Assembly (NCBI RefSeq): GCF_047948215.1
Contig: NC_134460.1
Location: 149,352,049 to 149,416,048, forward strand
DNA: 64,000 bases
Reading direction: 5' to 3'
Source: Lycorma delicatula
Taxonomy: Eukaryota; Arthropoda; Insecta; Hemiptera; Fulgoridae
Shown here: positions 11,889 through 24,150 of the stretch, one piece after another
Numbering within the stretch: position 1 is the stretch's first letter
Layout of the letters: each line of letters opens with the position of its first letter
Notes under the pieces: model-generated
The model's database searches: none
Seen by the model: only the letters and a program-made list of their open reading frames with translations
What the model was told of the DNA's origin: nothing
Made by a program: the position numbers and the translations under genes

Positions 11889-13587
11889 GGTCCATTTACG
11901 TAAGATACGATGCGAGTGAAACATTTTGAAGCGCTGTTTTTCATCTGGTTATTTTAAAAAGGAACTGCGCTTTAGAGAAACGTGCCGGCGTTATTTTCAG
12001 GGTTTTAAAACGTTATAAATTAACTACATTTTTCTATAACGCGTATTATATAGTCGAGCTCTTTTAAGTTTTCCCACGATTCAATAATTTTCAGCCGAGT
12101 TGAAAAACTATTTTTTTTTATCCTTGTCGGGTATTCCAAATTAAAACTTATCGTAACAGATTTTAAACCTGTTAATCCAGATCGGTTTAAGAGAAAATTC
12201 TAAATTACATTTTTAACGTATAGATGACCGAATCGGATATCTATATTTATAAATATACATCATTAGCTCTCGTACATTTATAAGAAATTAATGTGAATTT
12301 TCAAGGTCATTTTAGTAGATTTCGTTTAACTTTACCCAAATATATAATATTTCGTAATTCTGAGGTATTACGGTATCTTTCCTGAACTTTTAAAATGCGC
12401 AGAAAAAAAAATCTGGAACAATTTTTTCACTAAAAACAATTTTGTATAGTTGAACTAATCGGGGCCCGGACGGTTTGTTATTCGATTATGTGGATGTCGC
12501 TTACGCTTTTAAAAGAATACAGAGCTTATTCGTTTGTATCTGTTTTTTCCGATCGGGTCGGTCAGATTAAATATGTTTTTTTTATTTTTTACTTAATTGT
12601 ACAAAATACAATCGAGTTTGGTTTTGGCGTACACATCTATAAATAGGAAAATTTGATTAAGATTAGAATTTAACAGTACCATGAAAGAAATTTTTGTGCA
12701 ATATTACAAAAAAATATATCGAACGATGAAATCGCTTTCTCTAAGGTATGGAGAGAAATATCTTCTCCGTGAAATTTGTGTGACTTTTAACGATCGAAGT
12801 TAAATATATACATTCGGATAACTTTAATAACGTTGAAGTTATTAAACGAGTACGATATGTACATTATTTATTTGTGCGTACTGCTTCTGATAAATACAGA
12901 TTTGAAAAATGACTGCACCGCATTCTGTTTAGAGCTAGCACAGGTGTTGATAGTACACTTTTTGTTGTAAATTTGTATTCATCTACTTACTTCTGAAGAC
13001 ACGAATCTTAGATTCCGATCGATCTTATGCGTATAACGTCAGATAAGTTGAAAACAACTATTAACGGTAAAAAATCAAAACCGACTAAAACCGTATCGAT
13101 TTGACCAGAAGGTAGAGATGCTAAACCTTGTTAGAACGGTATTAGGAAGAAAATGTAAACAAAATATTATCTGTCAGAAGGAATCGCGTCATCAGTATTC
13201 AGCATAGTAAAGAAGCCGGTTTTTTCTGGGCAGTAACCTCTGCTAGATCGAGTTCTAGTCTTTTTATTTGCGCTTTTGTTACTCATTAGTATTCTTTTTT
13301 AAATTCATTTTTTCTCTCGTTTTTCTTTTCTAGGCGATTTATCGCTTAACTTGGCTAAAATTTCAGTTTAACTGCATCAAAATATATTACCATGTATAAA
13401 TAGGTGAGAACTTGTTATCTTAAAGGGGAATAATTAATGTCATAAAATTATAATAAAATGAACTACCTTAATAATACAAAAAAGATATTATTTTATCCAC
13501 TCCTTTCTTTCCTGATGAGTGATTTTTTAAATTAAATGCGCATTATATATTAAAAATAATAATTATTTGATTTTGTCAATATCTTAC
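11889..13587. other. Intron sequence, no gene seen
   Basis: About 1.7 kb of AT-rich but CpG-containing intron with no recognisable coding block or element ends. Counted directly, 12961-13560 contains 19 CpG dinucleotides, against none in 50041-50640. Confidence 0.55.
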
Positions 13588-13651
13588 TTGAAATACATCC
13601 ATAACGTGCGTAGCAGCAACGGCAACCGATTGTAATGATTCCTTTAAAAAT
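13588..13651 (-). CDS. TOGARAM1-like exon G (small exon)
   Basis: 64 nt. The acceptor is the AG of '..GTGAACAG' and the donor is GTAAGATATT. One base completes exon F's last codon (giving I), then 'FLKESLQSVAVAATHVMDVF' and a final Q in phase 0 with exon H. An upstream AG (TTGTTAG) is also present but would shift the frame after exon F. This is likely the first helix of the TOG domain; it is short and less conserved-looking than H to J. Confidence 0.68.
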
Positions 13652-14337
13652 CTGTTCACTAACAAAAAAAACTTAGGCTAAGGTAGAGTATTTTATTGCT
13701 TAAGGAGGACCCATCGATTTGAATGTTATATAACACGATAAAGCAGCTGTAGTAAACGATGTGAAACAAAAACTAAACTTACGGTGACTGAAAGTCGGTT
13801 TCTCCTGCATTCACGTTCTGTAACGGGCGGGAAATTTTGGTTTTGCAATCTATAAAATTACTATTCAGGTAGTCGTGTCGCTTATTAATCTGTAGTAAAA
13901 ATAATATCCTGCTTAACGTAAAATTTTAAAACGATGGAGTTTGGTATGTTAATATATTAATTCGTGAAGTTATTTTGTTAAAGGATTTAATTTTGCGGGG
14001 AATTTATTATTTGTCGTAAAGCATATCCTTTCAACAATTTGAAACCGTGAAGCGTGCTTAAACTTCAGCGACATTGTATATCGATAACCTTGTAGTACGG
14101 AGAAGAAACTTAATCTATTGGAGTTCTTGTTTGGAATCACAGAAAAGTAGTGTCGGGATCTTATTTTCGCGACTGAATTGTAACGGATGTTTCATATCTA
14201 AATGTTATTCTAGATTTATTAAATCGATTTGAATTTGACATCCGCCATCACTATGTTTAGGGTATTTCCTGACCGTGTTATTCGAGTTGAAGACTACTTC
14301 TATCAAATTTTTCACAAACGGGTAAGTCGCTCTACAA

Positions 14338-16330
14338 CAGCGTTTTTCAACCTGGGGGTCGCGAAATTAGCCTACAACTTTACACGTAAACAATAATGAG
14401 ATCACTTTACGAAAAAAAAATCATTTATTATAAACATTTTACACGGTGAGACGGTTGCGTTTTTCATTTAAAAGTTTTTATAAACGCGGACTTTTCAAGC
14501 GATAAAAAGACGATTCCTATATTTCGTTTTTAGCGCAACCGTAGACGAAAAATGCTTTTCGCAGAGGTAAGATAGCGAAATATTTTCTACGCTTTCTAAA
14601 TTTCCATATTCAATTCGACGAGCGAGCCGAAACGTATCTAAATCTTCAGATGTGTATTGGAGTTGTAACGTTTTATCAGCACAGATTTCGACGAGCCGAT
14701 CGTGAATATCAACCGGTGCCGCAACATTTTCAAACGGATTCGTTTATCTTCCGGGAAATATTCCGTCGGCTGAATTTTTAGCTCGCGTAAACTCATTTTT
14801 ACGCTATCCAAACTGTTTTGAATAATTGTGTCTTCATCCAAATTTTTCTCAATACGATCGGAAGCGAGAGAATACATACCAACATTTTTGCTTCGAAAGC
14901 GAATAATCCAAATATCAAGTTTCTTAATGAAAGCGTGAACTTTGTCATTAATAAAATGTTTTTATCGCGTTATTTTAAATTCACATTCCAAATGCGAAAA
15001 TACGTAGGTTAAGCAAGCCGACAACGACATATACTCGTTGTTCTGTAACAACGTTGAGAATGGCTTTGTTTATCCTGGAAAAATATTCATCTCGCGATTT
15101 CAATTACCGAGTTAACACTTTTCCCTGCGATAACCATCTGACTTCTGCATGTAAATGAATTTTTTTTTCACCGATTTTATCGCATAATTTAGAAACAGCC
15201 TATTCTGTAACGGTTTTAATAAAATTAACCGTTTTTATAGCTTTACAAAGAATTTGTTGACATCTTCCTGTGCATTTTTTGTGGCGAAAACATGTCTATG
15301 AAGGAAACAGTGCGCCCATCCCGCTCGTGGTATAAGACAATCTTTCAATTTTTTTTGAGAAATCCTCTGTTCTTTCTTGTTATCGCTTTGCACCATCACT
15401 ACATACTGCCATACATTTTATCCAATATATGTTATAGTTTTTGGTAGCTTCATAAAAATCATTAAATAGACATCATCCGTTGTACGACCAGGCATGGATT
15501 TGCAAAGCAACATATTTTGTTTTTATTTGACTGCCCCTATCGCATTTATATCGCTCAAAATATAAGAACCGAGACGTGTTTGCCGCATCTGCAGATTCAT
15601 CAAATTGAATACTAAAAAATTCACTTGAACTCGCTTGCTGAAATATCTGATTGCCAAGATGGCAGCTTTGTCATCGATTCGCCTTGATACTGTGTTATTA
15701 AAAAGCAGAAGTTTTTTCAATTTGTTTTGCTTTTTCCACGTTTAAAAAACACTGACCGTATCGATTGTTGTAGCCAATATGAGGTTTTCTGCAATCGTTT
15801 GGGGTTTGGACATCTAAGCTATTCTTAGTGATACGAGATAAGACTCTCCAAGTGTACTTTTACCAGTAGGATTTGATTTGCATTGAAGCCGTTTGCTTAC
15901 AGATTTCAAGGGTTTGTTTTTAGGATCGGATGTTTAGTTTCCAAGTGTCGAATTACTTTTGATGGCTTCATGCTTTCAAACAATGCACTGCGGCTTTCCA
16001 TCCGATAGGGTAAAACCGTAATTTAAACGTTATCGTACAATCTTGTTTTTACCGATCGATTCGCTGGAGTTAGATGGCTTACTTCATTTTTTCACAAATA
16101 TATCCATTTTGCATAAGAATCTAATTGAAAAAAAATAAATAAATAACACCGTTTGACCGCACACTAACAAAACTGAAACCTCAATTACTATTATTTTCAA
16201 TAAAACTACGCTATTAAAAATTTAAATAAAGGCACCAAACGCACGCTTCATATTCGAAACTAAACTGACGTTCTGCAATCCCTTACGCCTCTTTTATACT
16301 GCTAAGAGCACGATGTATTTAAACGTACCA
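14338..16330 (-). pseudogene. hAT transposon relic, ZBED/SCAND3-like transposase
   Basis: The left end reads CAGCGTTTTTCAACCTGGGG, like the terminal sequence of hAT elements of the ZBED/SCAND3 group. On the minus strand, a degraded N-terminus has 'MDIFVKK', 'FTLSDGKPQCIV' and a broken BED-finger stretch 'SMKPSK..RHLETKHP' (about 15930-16110). Further down, 'NNTVSRRIDDKAA' (about 15650-15700) resembles the V-x-RRI-D-x-MA block preceding the catalytic region. Many stops and frameshifts. The right end is not defined. Confidence 0.6.
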
Positions 16331-16497
16331 CATGCATGTTTGAACATGACGCTCTCATAGCGAAATTACAAGGAGTATACATCAAGTTAAACGTGCAAAA
16401 TAAACTTATTTTATTAACCGCTTTCTTATTAGAGGTTCAGATTAGCCAATCTAGTGTGTGCTTATGTATATATATATTTAAAAATAAAAGTAATTAC

Positions 16498-16604
16498 ATT
16501 GTCGGTCTTGTTATCTTCCTTTTTGGAGGACTTTTCTCAATATCAGCAGATCTGTCTGGAAGAGTATCGATGACAGATTCTTCCTGTAGAACTTCTGGCA
16601 GGTC
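16498..16604 (-). CDS. TOGARAM1-like exon F (linker)
   Basis: 107 nt between acceptor TTTCTTTACAG and donor GTAATTAC. Starts in phase 0 with 'DLPEVLQEESVIDTLPDRSA', continues 'DIEKSPPKRKITRPT' and ends two bases into a codon. Acidic then basic (KRK) low-complexity linker. It is the only frame of the three without a stop, and it joins exon E (phase 0) and exon G in frame. Confidence 0.72.
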
Positions 16605-17202
16605 CTGTAAAGAAATTTGCATTATTGTATATTTTAATTTTGTCACCTTTTATGAAGCCTTTTTACCCTTTAAAAGTTTTAAAAATCACCTCAGAAATTT
16701 ACGATAGAAACTGTAATGTTATAAGATGCGTATACTATTCTCATTTTTCAGATTCGGTGACATTAATTACTAATCCTATCGGAACAACAATTTTAGAGAA
16801 AATTGAACTGGAAAGTAACTATTCTTGTTATTAAAAAAACAAATTAAGTAATGAATATGACAGTAATCTGAACGGCAAGCTTCAGTGATAAGCTGCTTTA
16901 AACTAACGAAAAAATTAAGCTTCCATTTTTTTTTTAATGAAGTTCTAAAAAATCACCGTTTTTAAAACTTAATTCAACATTTTTACTTGCGTGTTTGTAG
17001 GTCGCATTACTGTAATCTTACTTTATTGTACGTAATGCAAAATCTTACTCGTATCAAACTTAAAATATGACGTTTGCCAAATTTATTGTTTAGATACACA
17101 TGTAATAAACAGTAATTTTGTATTCACAGTCGCAAAACTTTGCTCAGAATAAGTTATGCTCTAGGGAGCTAACTGGATTGTTTGTGAAAAGACATATATG
17201 CT

Positions 17203-19420
17203 TGGGCGTATCCAGAGGGGGAAAAGGGGTGCAGCTCCCCCCCTTCCGAAATGAGAAAAATTAAAAAGAAAATAAAACAAGAAAGTTATATAACAAATTT
17301 TTGTAAAATTTAAAATTAAACATTTTGAAAGAAATTAATTATAAAATAGAAACACTCGTACCATCTGTGAGAAGATTTAATAACTACTGTTACATGCCGG
17401 CGCCATTTTATTTGCAAGGGTTTTCTAGAATAGTCTCGTCACTCTCATCTCGTTTCACGACACTACGGGAATATTCCAGAAGCTATTTGCAAAGTATATA
17501 AGAGCGCACACATTTCTGGTTAGAGTCTGTGCAGTTGTTACTTTCGCATAAGTGTGTAAATAAAATATGCAATATTTTTACTACTGTAAAGTTTGTTTTT
17601 TCGTGCCAGCAAGTGGCCGGCACGAAAAAACCACGGCTAGCTTATTCAACGCGACTCAATGTGTTTTCTGTAAATACTGTGTGTTGTTTCCGCCGTCAGC
17701 CAGAACTATGAGAGATATAGTTGATGACGGAAACAACTCGCTTTGAGAAAATTGAATTGTAGAATAAAATTGTCGTTGTTGCGATCAACACTTGTTTTGT
17801 TTGTATGAGGGTAGTAGTTTTGGTGTTTAAATACTGGATCATGTAATGATCTAAGTGCGTAGTCTAATTGAAGAGATATTCCTATATAGATAGATATACA
17901 AAGAGGTTTTGTGGGAAACCTTCGGTGTCTGAGTAAGGATGGTGTGGCGACCGGGATCGTCACAAGGCGAGTGTCTTCCCCTACAGGGGTCAGGATGTAG
18001 GGGTACAGGGGGGGGGGGTCTACAGGGGTACTTTTTCCATCAAAGTACAAGGTTCTTTCATTAAATACAAGGATGTGCATGATTATTGCAAAGCAGATGT
18101 ACAGCCCCAGGGACTGCAATGGAATCTGCAAAATCGTTCATGGAGGGCGTTCCAGTGAACATCCGACTTCACCAGTCTTCACGAAAATTAATAGAAATAA
18201 ACAAGTACTGTCCTCAGTTGTTTCCGCGTCAATTTTTGCGGCAGACATTATTTACCTCTCGGATGCAAAAATGTGGATGCAGGTGTACTTATCGCCTTAC
18301 GCAATTTACACATAGAAACAGGTGATTCACAACTAAAAAACCATCTAGAGCACGAACCGAAAAACACATCGTACCGATCGCCTATTATCCAAAATGAAAT
18401 AATTGATTTACGTGGCACTACAATCGGGAAACATATCGTCATAAGAATTTAAAAAAGCTTGCGTTTACAGCATATTCGCCGATCAATTCTTGACAAGCTA
18501 CGAGTTCATCGGGAAGATGGGGAGAACGTCACGACTGCCGTTTTAAAAGAAGCGGTTGACATTGCAATGGATTTGAATGTTGATATTATCGCCAGTCTCA
18601 TTGCTGTCCGACAGAAGTACAGAAGAGATCATTCAGCCGAAAATCTATCCGAATTTTGGAGAGGTCTCTAATAATTCCTTACTTAAGATTCCGCGGGGAT
18701 ATTTCTGGCGAAGAACAGCTGTCTTATTAGATTACGTTTCTTCGATGAATAGGCCAACGAAATCGAAGAGGAATTTTTAGGCTTTGTAGAGCTTGAAGAA
18801 TGAGTTAATGCCGTGAGTATTGCCAAAGTCATTGAAGATTTTGTGACATAGTTAAACATAGTCTACGATGAGTGTACGGGGTTAGGCTTCAATGGATATT
18901 CCACTACGCCTGTTACGACAAAAGTTTAGAAGGCATTGAAGGAGAAAGGAAATGAGGTACAGGAAGCGCCAACATTACAGTTTTTAGTTATTCAATACAA
19001 TCAGAAATTCATTCTGGAAGTTCACTACATTTTAAAAGATAATTAAACGCTGCAAGCATAGCTTGGAGCAGCAAGTTCTAAATGAGAATATAGAATCGTC
19101 GGAAAGAAATAAAATACTACTCTTAAAATTATGTAGGTTGGTGATTAAGAAAAGAAATGGCTGTTTGTTACTCCGTAATTTAAACAAAATTATCGGACTG
19201 AAAGAGAAGAGAAAAAAATTACAAAATGAAATAAATTGCAGAAAAAATATTTGCTATAAAATAAAACGAAAAGTGAATCCTAATCAAGCGATCGGTCAGC
19301 ATTTATTAACATATCTAACGGCTGAAAGGCAAAATGAAAGCTTGTTAAAGTACGGTTTAAACATGGAAAAACAAATGTAAATAAAACTGTGTACATAAAT
19401 GCGCCCCCAAAAATTCTAAT
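17203..19420 (+). pseudogene. hAT transposon relic, ZMYM/ZNF862-like transposase
   Basis: Begins near GGGCGTATCCAGAGGGGGA with a GCTCCCCCCC stretch, and ends near ATGCGCCCCCAAAAATTC, as in hAT elements of the ZMYM type. Translated pieces in order: 'FVFSCQQVAG' (the CF-x-C-x-L-F finger, about 17590), 'LRNLHIETGDSQLKNHLEHE' and 'SYRSPIIQNEIIDL' (about 18285-18415), and 'YDECTGLGFNGYSTTPVTTKV' split by decay (about 18860-18930; the G-Q-x-YDGA-x-x-M-x-G equivalent). Frameshifts and stops throughout. A 105-aa basic frame at 19063-19380 may be part of it, but I do not recognise it. Confidence 0.62.
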
Positions 19421-19889
19421 CAGAGCCTTCCAGCTTTAAAGCCAGTTGTAGGCGGTATAAAAAAAGTCAGAAAATCGACTTATTCGCCAAATAATGTTTT
19501 TGGTATATTATTTTTATTAAACGTTATTGTTTTGAAATTTGTTATAGTTTGTTTGTATAGAATTTGTTTGCGTGCAAGGATCCTGCTCGCATAAAATGAA
19601 TCGTAAACGATTCTATTTTTGAATAAATTGTTTCGATGTGTTTTTTTTTATCTTTCTGTTCAACCTAAGATGTATTATAATCGCTGCGGTTTGTATTTTC
19701 TGTAGGTGTTTTGTATTTGTGTTTATCATTTTATATGAGATTTTCCTCTAAATGTATTCATCAGCTCGGTCGGTTTATTTTACGGTTAATTTACGAATAT
19801 CGGTATCGATGATCGGATAAGTAAGTAGACCGGATTATTAAAAAATATCGATAAATAAATATTTTAATATAATATTTTCATTTACTTAC

Positions 19890-20170
19890 GGGATTTCCAA
19901 GAGCAAGATAGTTTTCGATATCCAAAGGTGTAGACGATGCCGGATGTATTTCTTGTAAGTGTGGAGGTAGTTGCTGAGGTCTTATTTCTTGCAAATGTGG
20001 AGGTAACGGTGAAGTCGGTGTCAGTGCTAGCGATAACGGTGATGATGGTAGCAACAGAGGAGTTGGAGGTTTTTGAGGAGATCGGGGTAGCTCTGGCGGT
20101 CGCTGAGTATCGATTGAATCTTCTGCTTCTACCTTTTCGTTCCCATCGCCCTGGATATCCTTGGGTTCAT
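19890..20170 (-). CDS. TOGARAM1-like exon E (proline-rich linker)
   Basis: 281 nt (284 if the alternative acceptor is used). The donor GTAAGTAAAT follows '..YLALGNP'. The frame is rich in proline, leucine and glutamine: 'QRPPELPRSPQKPPTPLLLP', then a duplicated motif 'LPPHLQEI' seven codons apart. Joins exon D through a G + AT (Asp) codon and exon F in phase 0. The acceptor is a tandem AAGCAG. Using the first AG (exon end at 20173) would add one Ala codon and stay in frame. Probably a disordered spacer before the TOG domain. Confidence 0.75.
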
Positions 20171-20417
20171 CTGCTTAACAAAAGAAAAAAGGGGAAGGTG
20201 AAGTTTTGTTATATATAATTTTATATATTTGATGAATTTTATACATTTTCACAACTTCCTATTATGATTTTGCCAAGAAAATCTTAAAGATTGGTTTTCC
20301 ATTAAAAATTAAAAAAAATTGTTTGTCAATATCAATTGTCTTAATTTTTTTAACCTCCGGGTCCACCGTTAGGCATGCTTCAGAGAATAGATGAGTGATA
20401 TGTAGCGTGTGTGAAAT

Positions 20418-20462
<45 letters not shown>

Positions 20463-20835
20463 ATATAATATATATATATATTATATATATATATATATAT
20501 ATAATGATAGAGCATATATATGTGTATATGTATATATTTATAAACATAGCCATTTATGTTTATAACTGTCATATTGATTTAAAATTAATGTGCGAGTTAT
20601 TAATCGCAAAAAATAATAACCGTGAGAATTTTTTTTTTTTCAGAAAGCTTGCCAGAGCGGTAGGCCTAAAGTTGAGATAACAGAGATCTAGAACTGAAGA
20701 TAAGCAGAAAAGATTGAAATTGGGCGTTCAAGAAGCAGCAGCAGCAACAGTTGCTGGAATCAAAAAATATAGGTACTTATGTTTTAAAAATCTAGGGTTA
20801 TTAAATGTTAATGTATCTAATACATCTTTGTTCGC
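20171..20835. repeat. Intron with long AT microsatellite
   Basis: 20417-20504 is almost pure AT dinucleotide repeat with a few phase breaks. A T-run plus CAG at 20630-20643 and an AG-GTACTT at about 20774 mimic a plus-strand exon, but the frames between them contain stops or lack conservation. No gene is called. Confidence 0.7.
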
Positions 20836-22200
20836 AGGCTGAGAGTTCTGTCTAATACTCTTTCGGGAGCTGATCGAGTATTCATGTTGGGGTTGTACCT
20901 AGCTTTGGTCCGTTCTTGCTTGGACTACAGCTGTAGAGCTTATTTTTACGCATAGGCCACTGCTCTTAGGATGCTCGATGTAGTCTATCATTTATTTATC
21001 CGTCCTGCTACAGGTGCGTTTCATTCAAGCCCTATGGTGTGTACTAGTGAAGAGCAGTGAGCTATCTGTTCCGTATAGTCGAAACCAAACGATATGCTCC
21101 TACGTAGCCCGCATTAAAGCGCAATCAAATCATCCGCTTTTGATGCAGGGTTCTTAAACATTTTAATCGATATCAGGAACGGTGAAGATCTGCTGCACTT
21201 TTAGGGATTAGAGCTCATCGCCTTTTCTCATCTCTAATTTTACAATTACCTTCAGTTACCCTCCTATCACTGTACATCTATTAACCTCCTTTTTCGGTCT
21301 TCTCTCGTAAATTATTGTTTGGTCTGTCGAAATTGTAAAAGTATACGAATCCTGTTATCTTGTAAAAAAAGTTTATAATATTGTGAATAGCACGAAACCT
21401 GATGCTTGTAGTTTATACAGGCGGCTCTAAACACGATAACTCTGTTGGTTGTCGGTTGACAGTCGAACATACATGTTTGGTCTTCCCAGCATCGCCATTG
21501 TTTTTGTCGCGTAGCTATTTGCCGTTAATAAAGCCTTAAATATAATTAGCCCGACATTACGAAACGTACTTGTCTGCTCGCATTGCATTAGCGCCTTGCA
21601 GGCGAATAGTAACATGTACTCCAGACACCCTGTTTTGCGTGAGATTACAGTCTGTTATTTCTGAAACGACTCGACGTATCACAAGTGTGAGAGCTTCTAT
21701 CGGACTCCGGGCCACGTTGGAAATTCAGGCAGTGAACGCACTGATCGTGCGGCAAAAGAGGTTTGTTTTCAGTCTCCTTTCACCGATCGCATTATTTCTG
21801 AAGGTCTTATGCGTTTTCTGAAGAAGGTGGTTCGTGATGATGCGGCAAAGCGAATGGCATTCTACTATCGATAATAAACTTCGTCCGGTTAAGGACACCT
21901 TATCACCGTGGGGCTTCGTCCAAGAGTAACGGACGAGAGGAGGTTATTATTTGCACTTTGCAGTTTGAGATTCGCTCACGGACATCTCATGGCTCAGACA
22001 AATGCACCTGTTTGTGTTCACTGCGACTTGCAACCGACGGTAGTCTATATACTTGTAGACTGTGGCAGTTATACGGCATCGGACATTTAAATTTCTGTTG
22101 CCGACATCAGAAATATTTTAAGAAACTATAAGCTACGTTGTCTTATTTACGTGTTACTATTTCTTAAGACCGTGCATCTATTTTTTAAGTCGCATCAGTC
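20836..22200 (+). mobile_element. Decayed Jockey/I-like LINE, 3' half with RNase H
   Basis: Translated blocks in order: 'LRVLSNTLSGADRVFMLGLY' and 'LALVRSCLDYSCRAYFYA' followed by 'LRMLDVVYHLFIRPATGAF' (about 20838-21030), the post-RT region of Jockey-type proteins. Next, 'VYTGGSK' (about 21410; the RNase H D-G-S-K block) and a degraded 'PGHVGNSGSERTDRAAKE' (about 21705-21765; PGHVGIPGNE-AD). Then 'HGHLMAQTNAPVCVHCDLQP' with 'YILVDCGSYT' (the C-terminal Cys block) and a final 'FLKTVHLFF'-like end. 5'-truncated, several frameshifts. Confidence 0.7.
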
Positions 22201-22920
22201 AAATATTTTACTGTAGCTGAAACTTAAATTCTTAGTAACGACTGACGATTCGGTTTGGTGTTTTATTTTACTTTTCGCTTTAATTAGATTTCATTGTAGA
22301 ACTAAATTTATTAAATTCAGTTCAAAACGAGTAAGATCTACCGTTCGCATAATCGATTGTAATAGGTAAACTAACTTTTTAACCGTAAAATTGGATAAAT
22401 CATTATCAACTTTTATAAAACAATATTCTGAATTAAAACACGATTAGTTAGTTACAACAGAGAATTTGTAACATCGTAACTACAAATTCCTAAAATCATA
22501 AAATATTTTAAGCAATTAAGCGGTCGATTAGAGATTAAAATATAAGTATAACCGTTAATAATATATAAACAAGAAGGCCTGATAAGGCGTGACATTAAAT
22601 GCGGGGAGGGGTTTTGACTAAACGATATATAAAGATTAACAGAAATTTAAAAGTACCAATACAATAAGTTTTGACAATGGAGTGGTTCCGAAACCTCTAA
22701 TCTCTATTCTTTAATCTCTTGTTGAGATTAAAGAATGAAGCTAAGAAAGGTAAGCAGTACTAAACATAGAGACTATAGCGATCTCAGTAGAAAAGATATT
22801 ATCTTAACAACAGGTTTAACGATTGTAATTATTAATTTATAATACTATAGTTACTATAATTATTTATAAGTTTAATGTACCGGTAATAAAAGTAATGATA
22901 ATAAGTGATAAACATATTAC
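22201..22920. other. Intron sequence, no gene seen
   Basis: AT-rich. The only structure noted is a perfect 13-bp-arm hairpin at 22706-22736 (ATTCTTTAATCTC and its reverse complement, 5-base loop). Confidence 0.55.
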
Positions 22921-23102
22921 CCAAATTTGGTGGTTCAGTTTCTGTAGGTGTTTCCGGTTCGATAAAATTTGGTGCGATTTTATGATTGGGATATCCTTGA
23001 ACGACCGTCTCATTAGTTTGAGGTGATCCAAATTGCCTCGGTGCCATAACTGGTCTATGAGGGAAGCCATGATCTCTAAGTTCTCTGTCGTCAGCACTGC
23101 TT
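22921..23102 (-). CDS. TOGARAM1-like exon D (linker)
   Basis: 182 nt between acceptor TATTTTCACAG and donor GTAATATG. One base completes an Arg codon from exon C, then 'SSADDRELRDHGFPHRPVMA', 'PRQFGSPQTNETVVQGYPNH' and on to 'ETPTETEPPNL', ending one base into a codon. Polar, proline-containing and likely disordered. A second frame is also open over this stretch, but only this one joins both neighbours. Confidence 0.72.
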
Positions 23103-23714
23103 CTGTGAAAATAATAAAACAGCATTTGTAAAAGGTTAATGTGTATCGGTTTGTATTAATATTTAACGGTGTAAATTTTTATAAATTATTTGGTAGTTTT
23201 TAGCTGTCTGAATAGTCGTTCAATCTATACATCGATAAAACATTTTGAACACGATCTAATTTATTTTACATGTAACCGTTTGGATTTTGGTTTTGATTTG
23301 GTTTCCGTTTGATTTTGGATTTTGGTTCCGGATACGCGGTCATCATTTAACTAAATTCTAATTGTTTTTTCGATCTGTTATGTTTTGTTTTACGATGGTC
23401 AGCGATGAAATTAATTAAAAATATAGAAATTTGCAGCGACAAACGGAACCAAATTTTAAAATTTATTTCAAATTATTTTCATCTTCGGTGACTTTCAATA
23501 AACAACACCACCGATTGTTGAAAACAGTCAAAACTTGTTTTTTAATTATACAGTATAACATTAAGATAACATAAAATTTGGCTCGGTTTGTTATAGCAAA
23601 ATTCTATTTTTCCCCAAGAGTCGTTTAATTGTACTTTTTGTTAAGGATTAAGATGTTGCAGAAATTTCTATCAACGATTTAAAAAATTAGAATATCCAGA
23701 AAACAAAAAAAAAC

Positions 23715-24150
23715 GGTACTTACGTATTAACGCCACCGCAGCTACAGCTTTATTTAAAAACAAAGTAGTCAATCGGATTTCGGTGGAAAATGGGCCGATA
23801 TAGAGTTTAACATAGATTCAAAACAGTCTCTTTATTAATTTTAATAAATGGTTATATTTATTTTATAAATATAATTTAATCAAACTTAACCTACTCTCGC
23901 TAACCTTGACTAATTAACAGGAGTGTTTTGATTATTGAATACTGAATTTATTAAATACTCAAAAAATTACGGTGTTAATTAGTCAAGGTTAGCGAGCGTA
24001 GGTTAAATTTAAATTATATTTATAAAATAAATAAATATAAATAACCAATTATTAAAGTTAATAAAGAGACTGTTTATTTTCCACCGAAATCCGATTGACT
24101 TATGTTTTTAAATAAAGCTGTAGCTGCGGTGGCGTTAATACGTAAGTACC
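23715..24150. repeat. Foldback/MITE element with ~200-bp inverted arms
   Basis: Left arm begins GGTACTTACGTATTAACGCC and right arm ends with its exact reverse complement. The innermost arm ends TAATTAACA/TGTTAATTA flank a ~53-bp loop (23920-23972). The left arm carries an extra ~30 bp (around 23790-23815) not present in the right. No coding frame. Such long-arm elements are usually non-autonomous foldback transposons. Confidence 0.85.

Noticed and set aside
19937..20218. Plus-strand 93-codon frame opposite exon E
   Set aside because: Antisense shadow of the proline-rich exon; the minus strand has splice sites and phase continuity.
20411..20680. Plus-strand frame rich in Ile/Tyr
   Set aside because: Simple translation of the AT microsatellite.
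20630..20780. Possible plus-strand exon (pyrimidine tract plus CAG ... AG-GTACTT)
   Set aside because: Stops in the candidate frames, no partner exons, and it lies next to a LINE fragment and a microsatellite.
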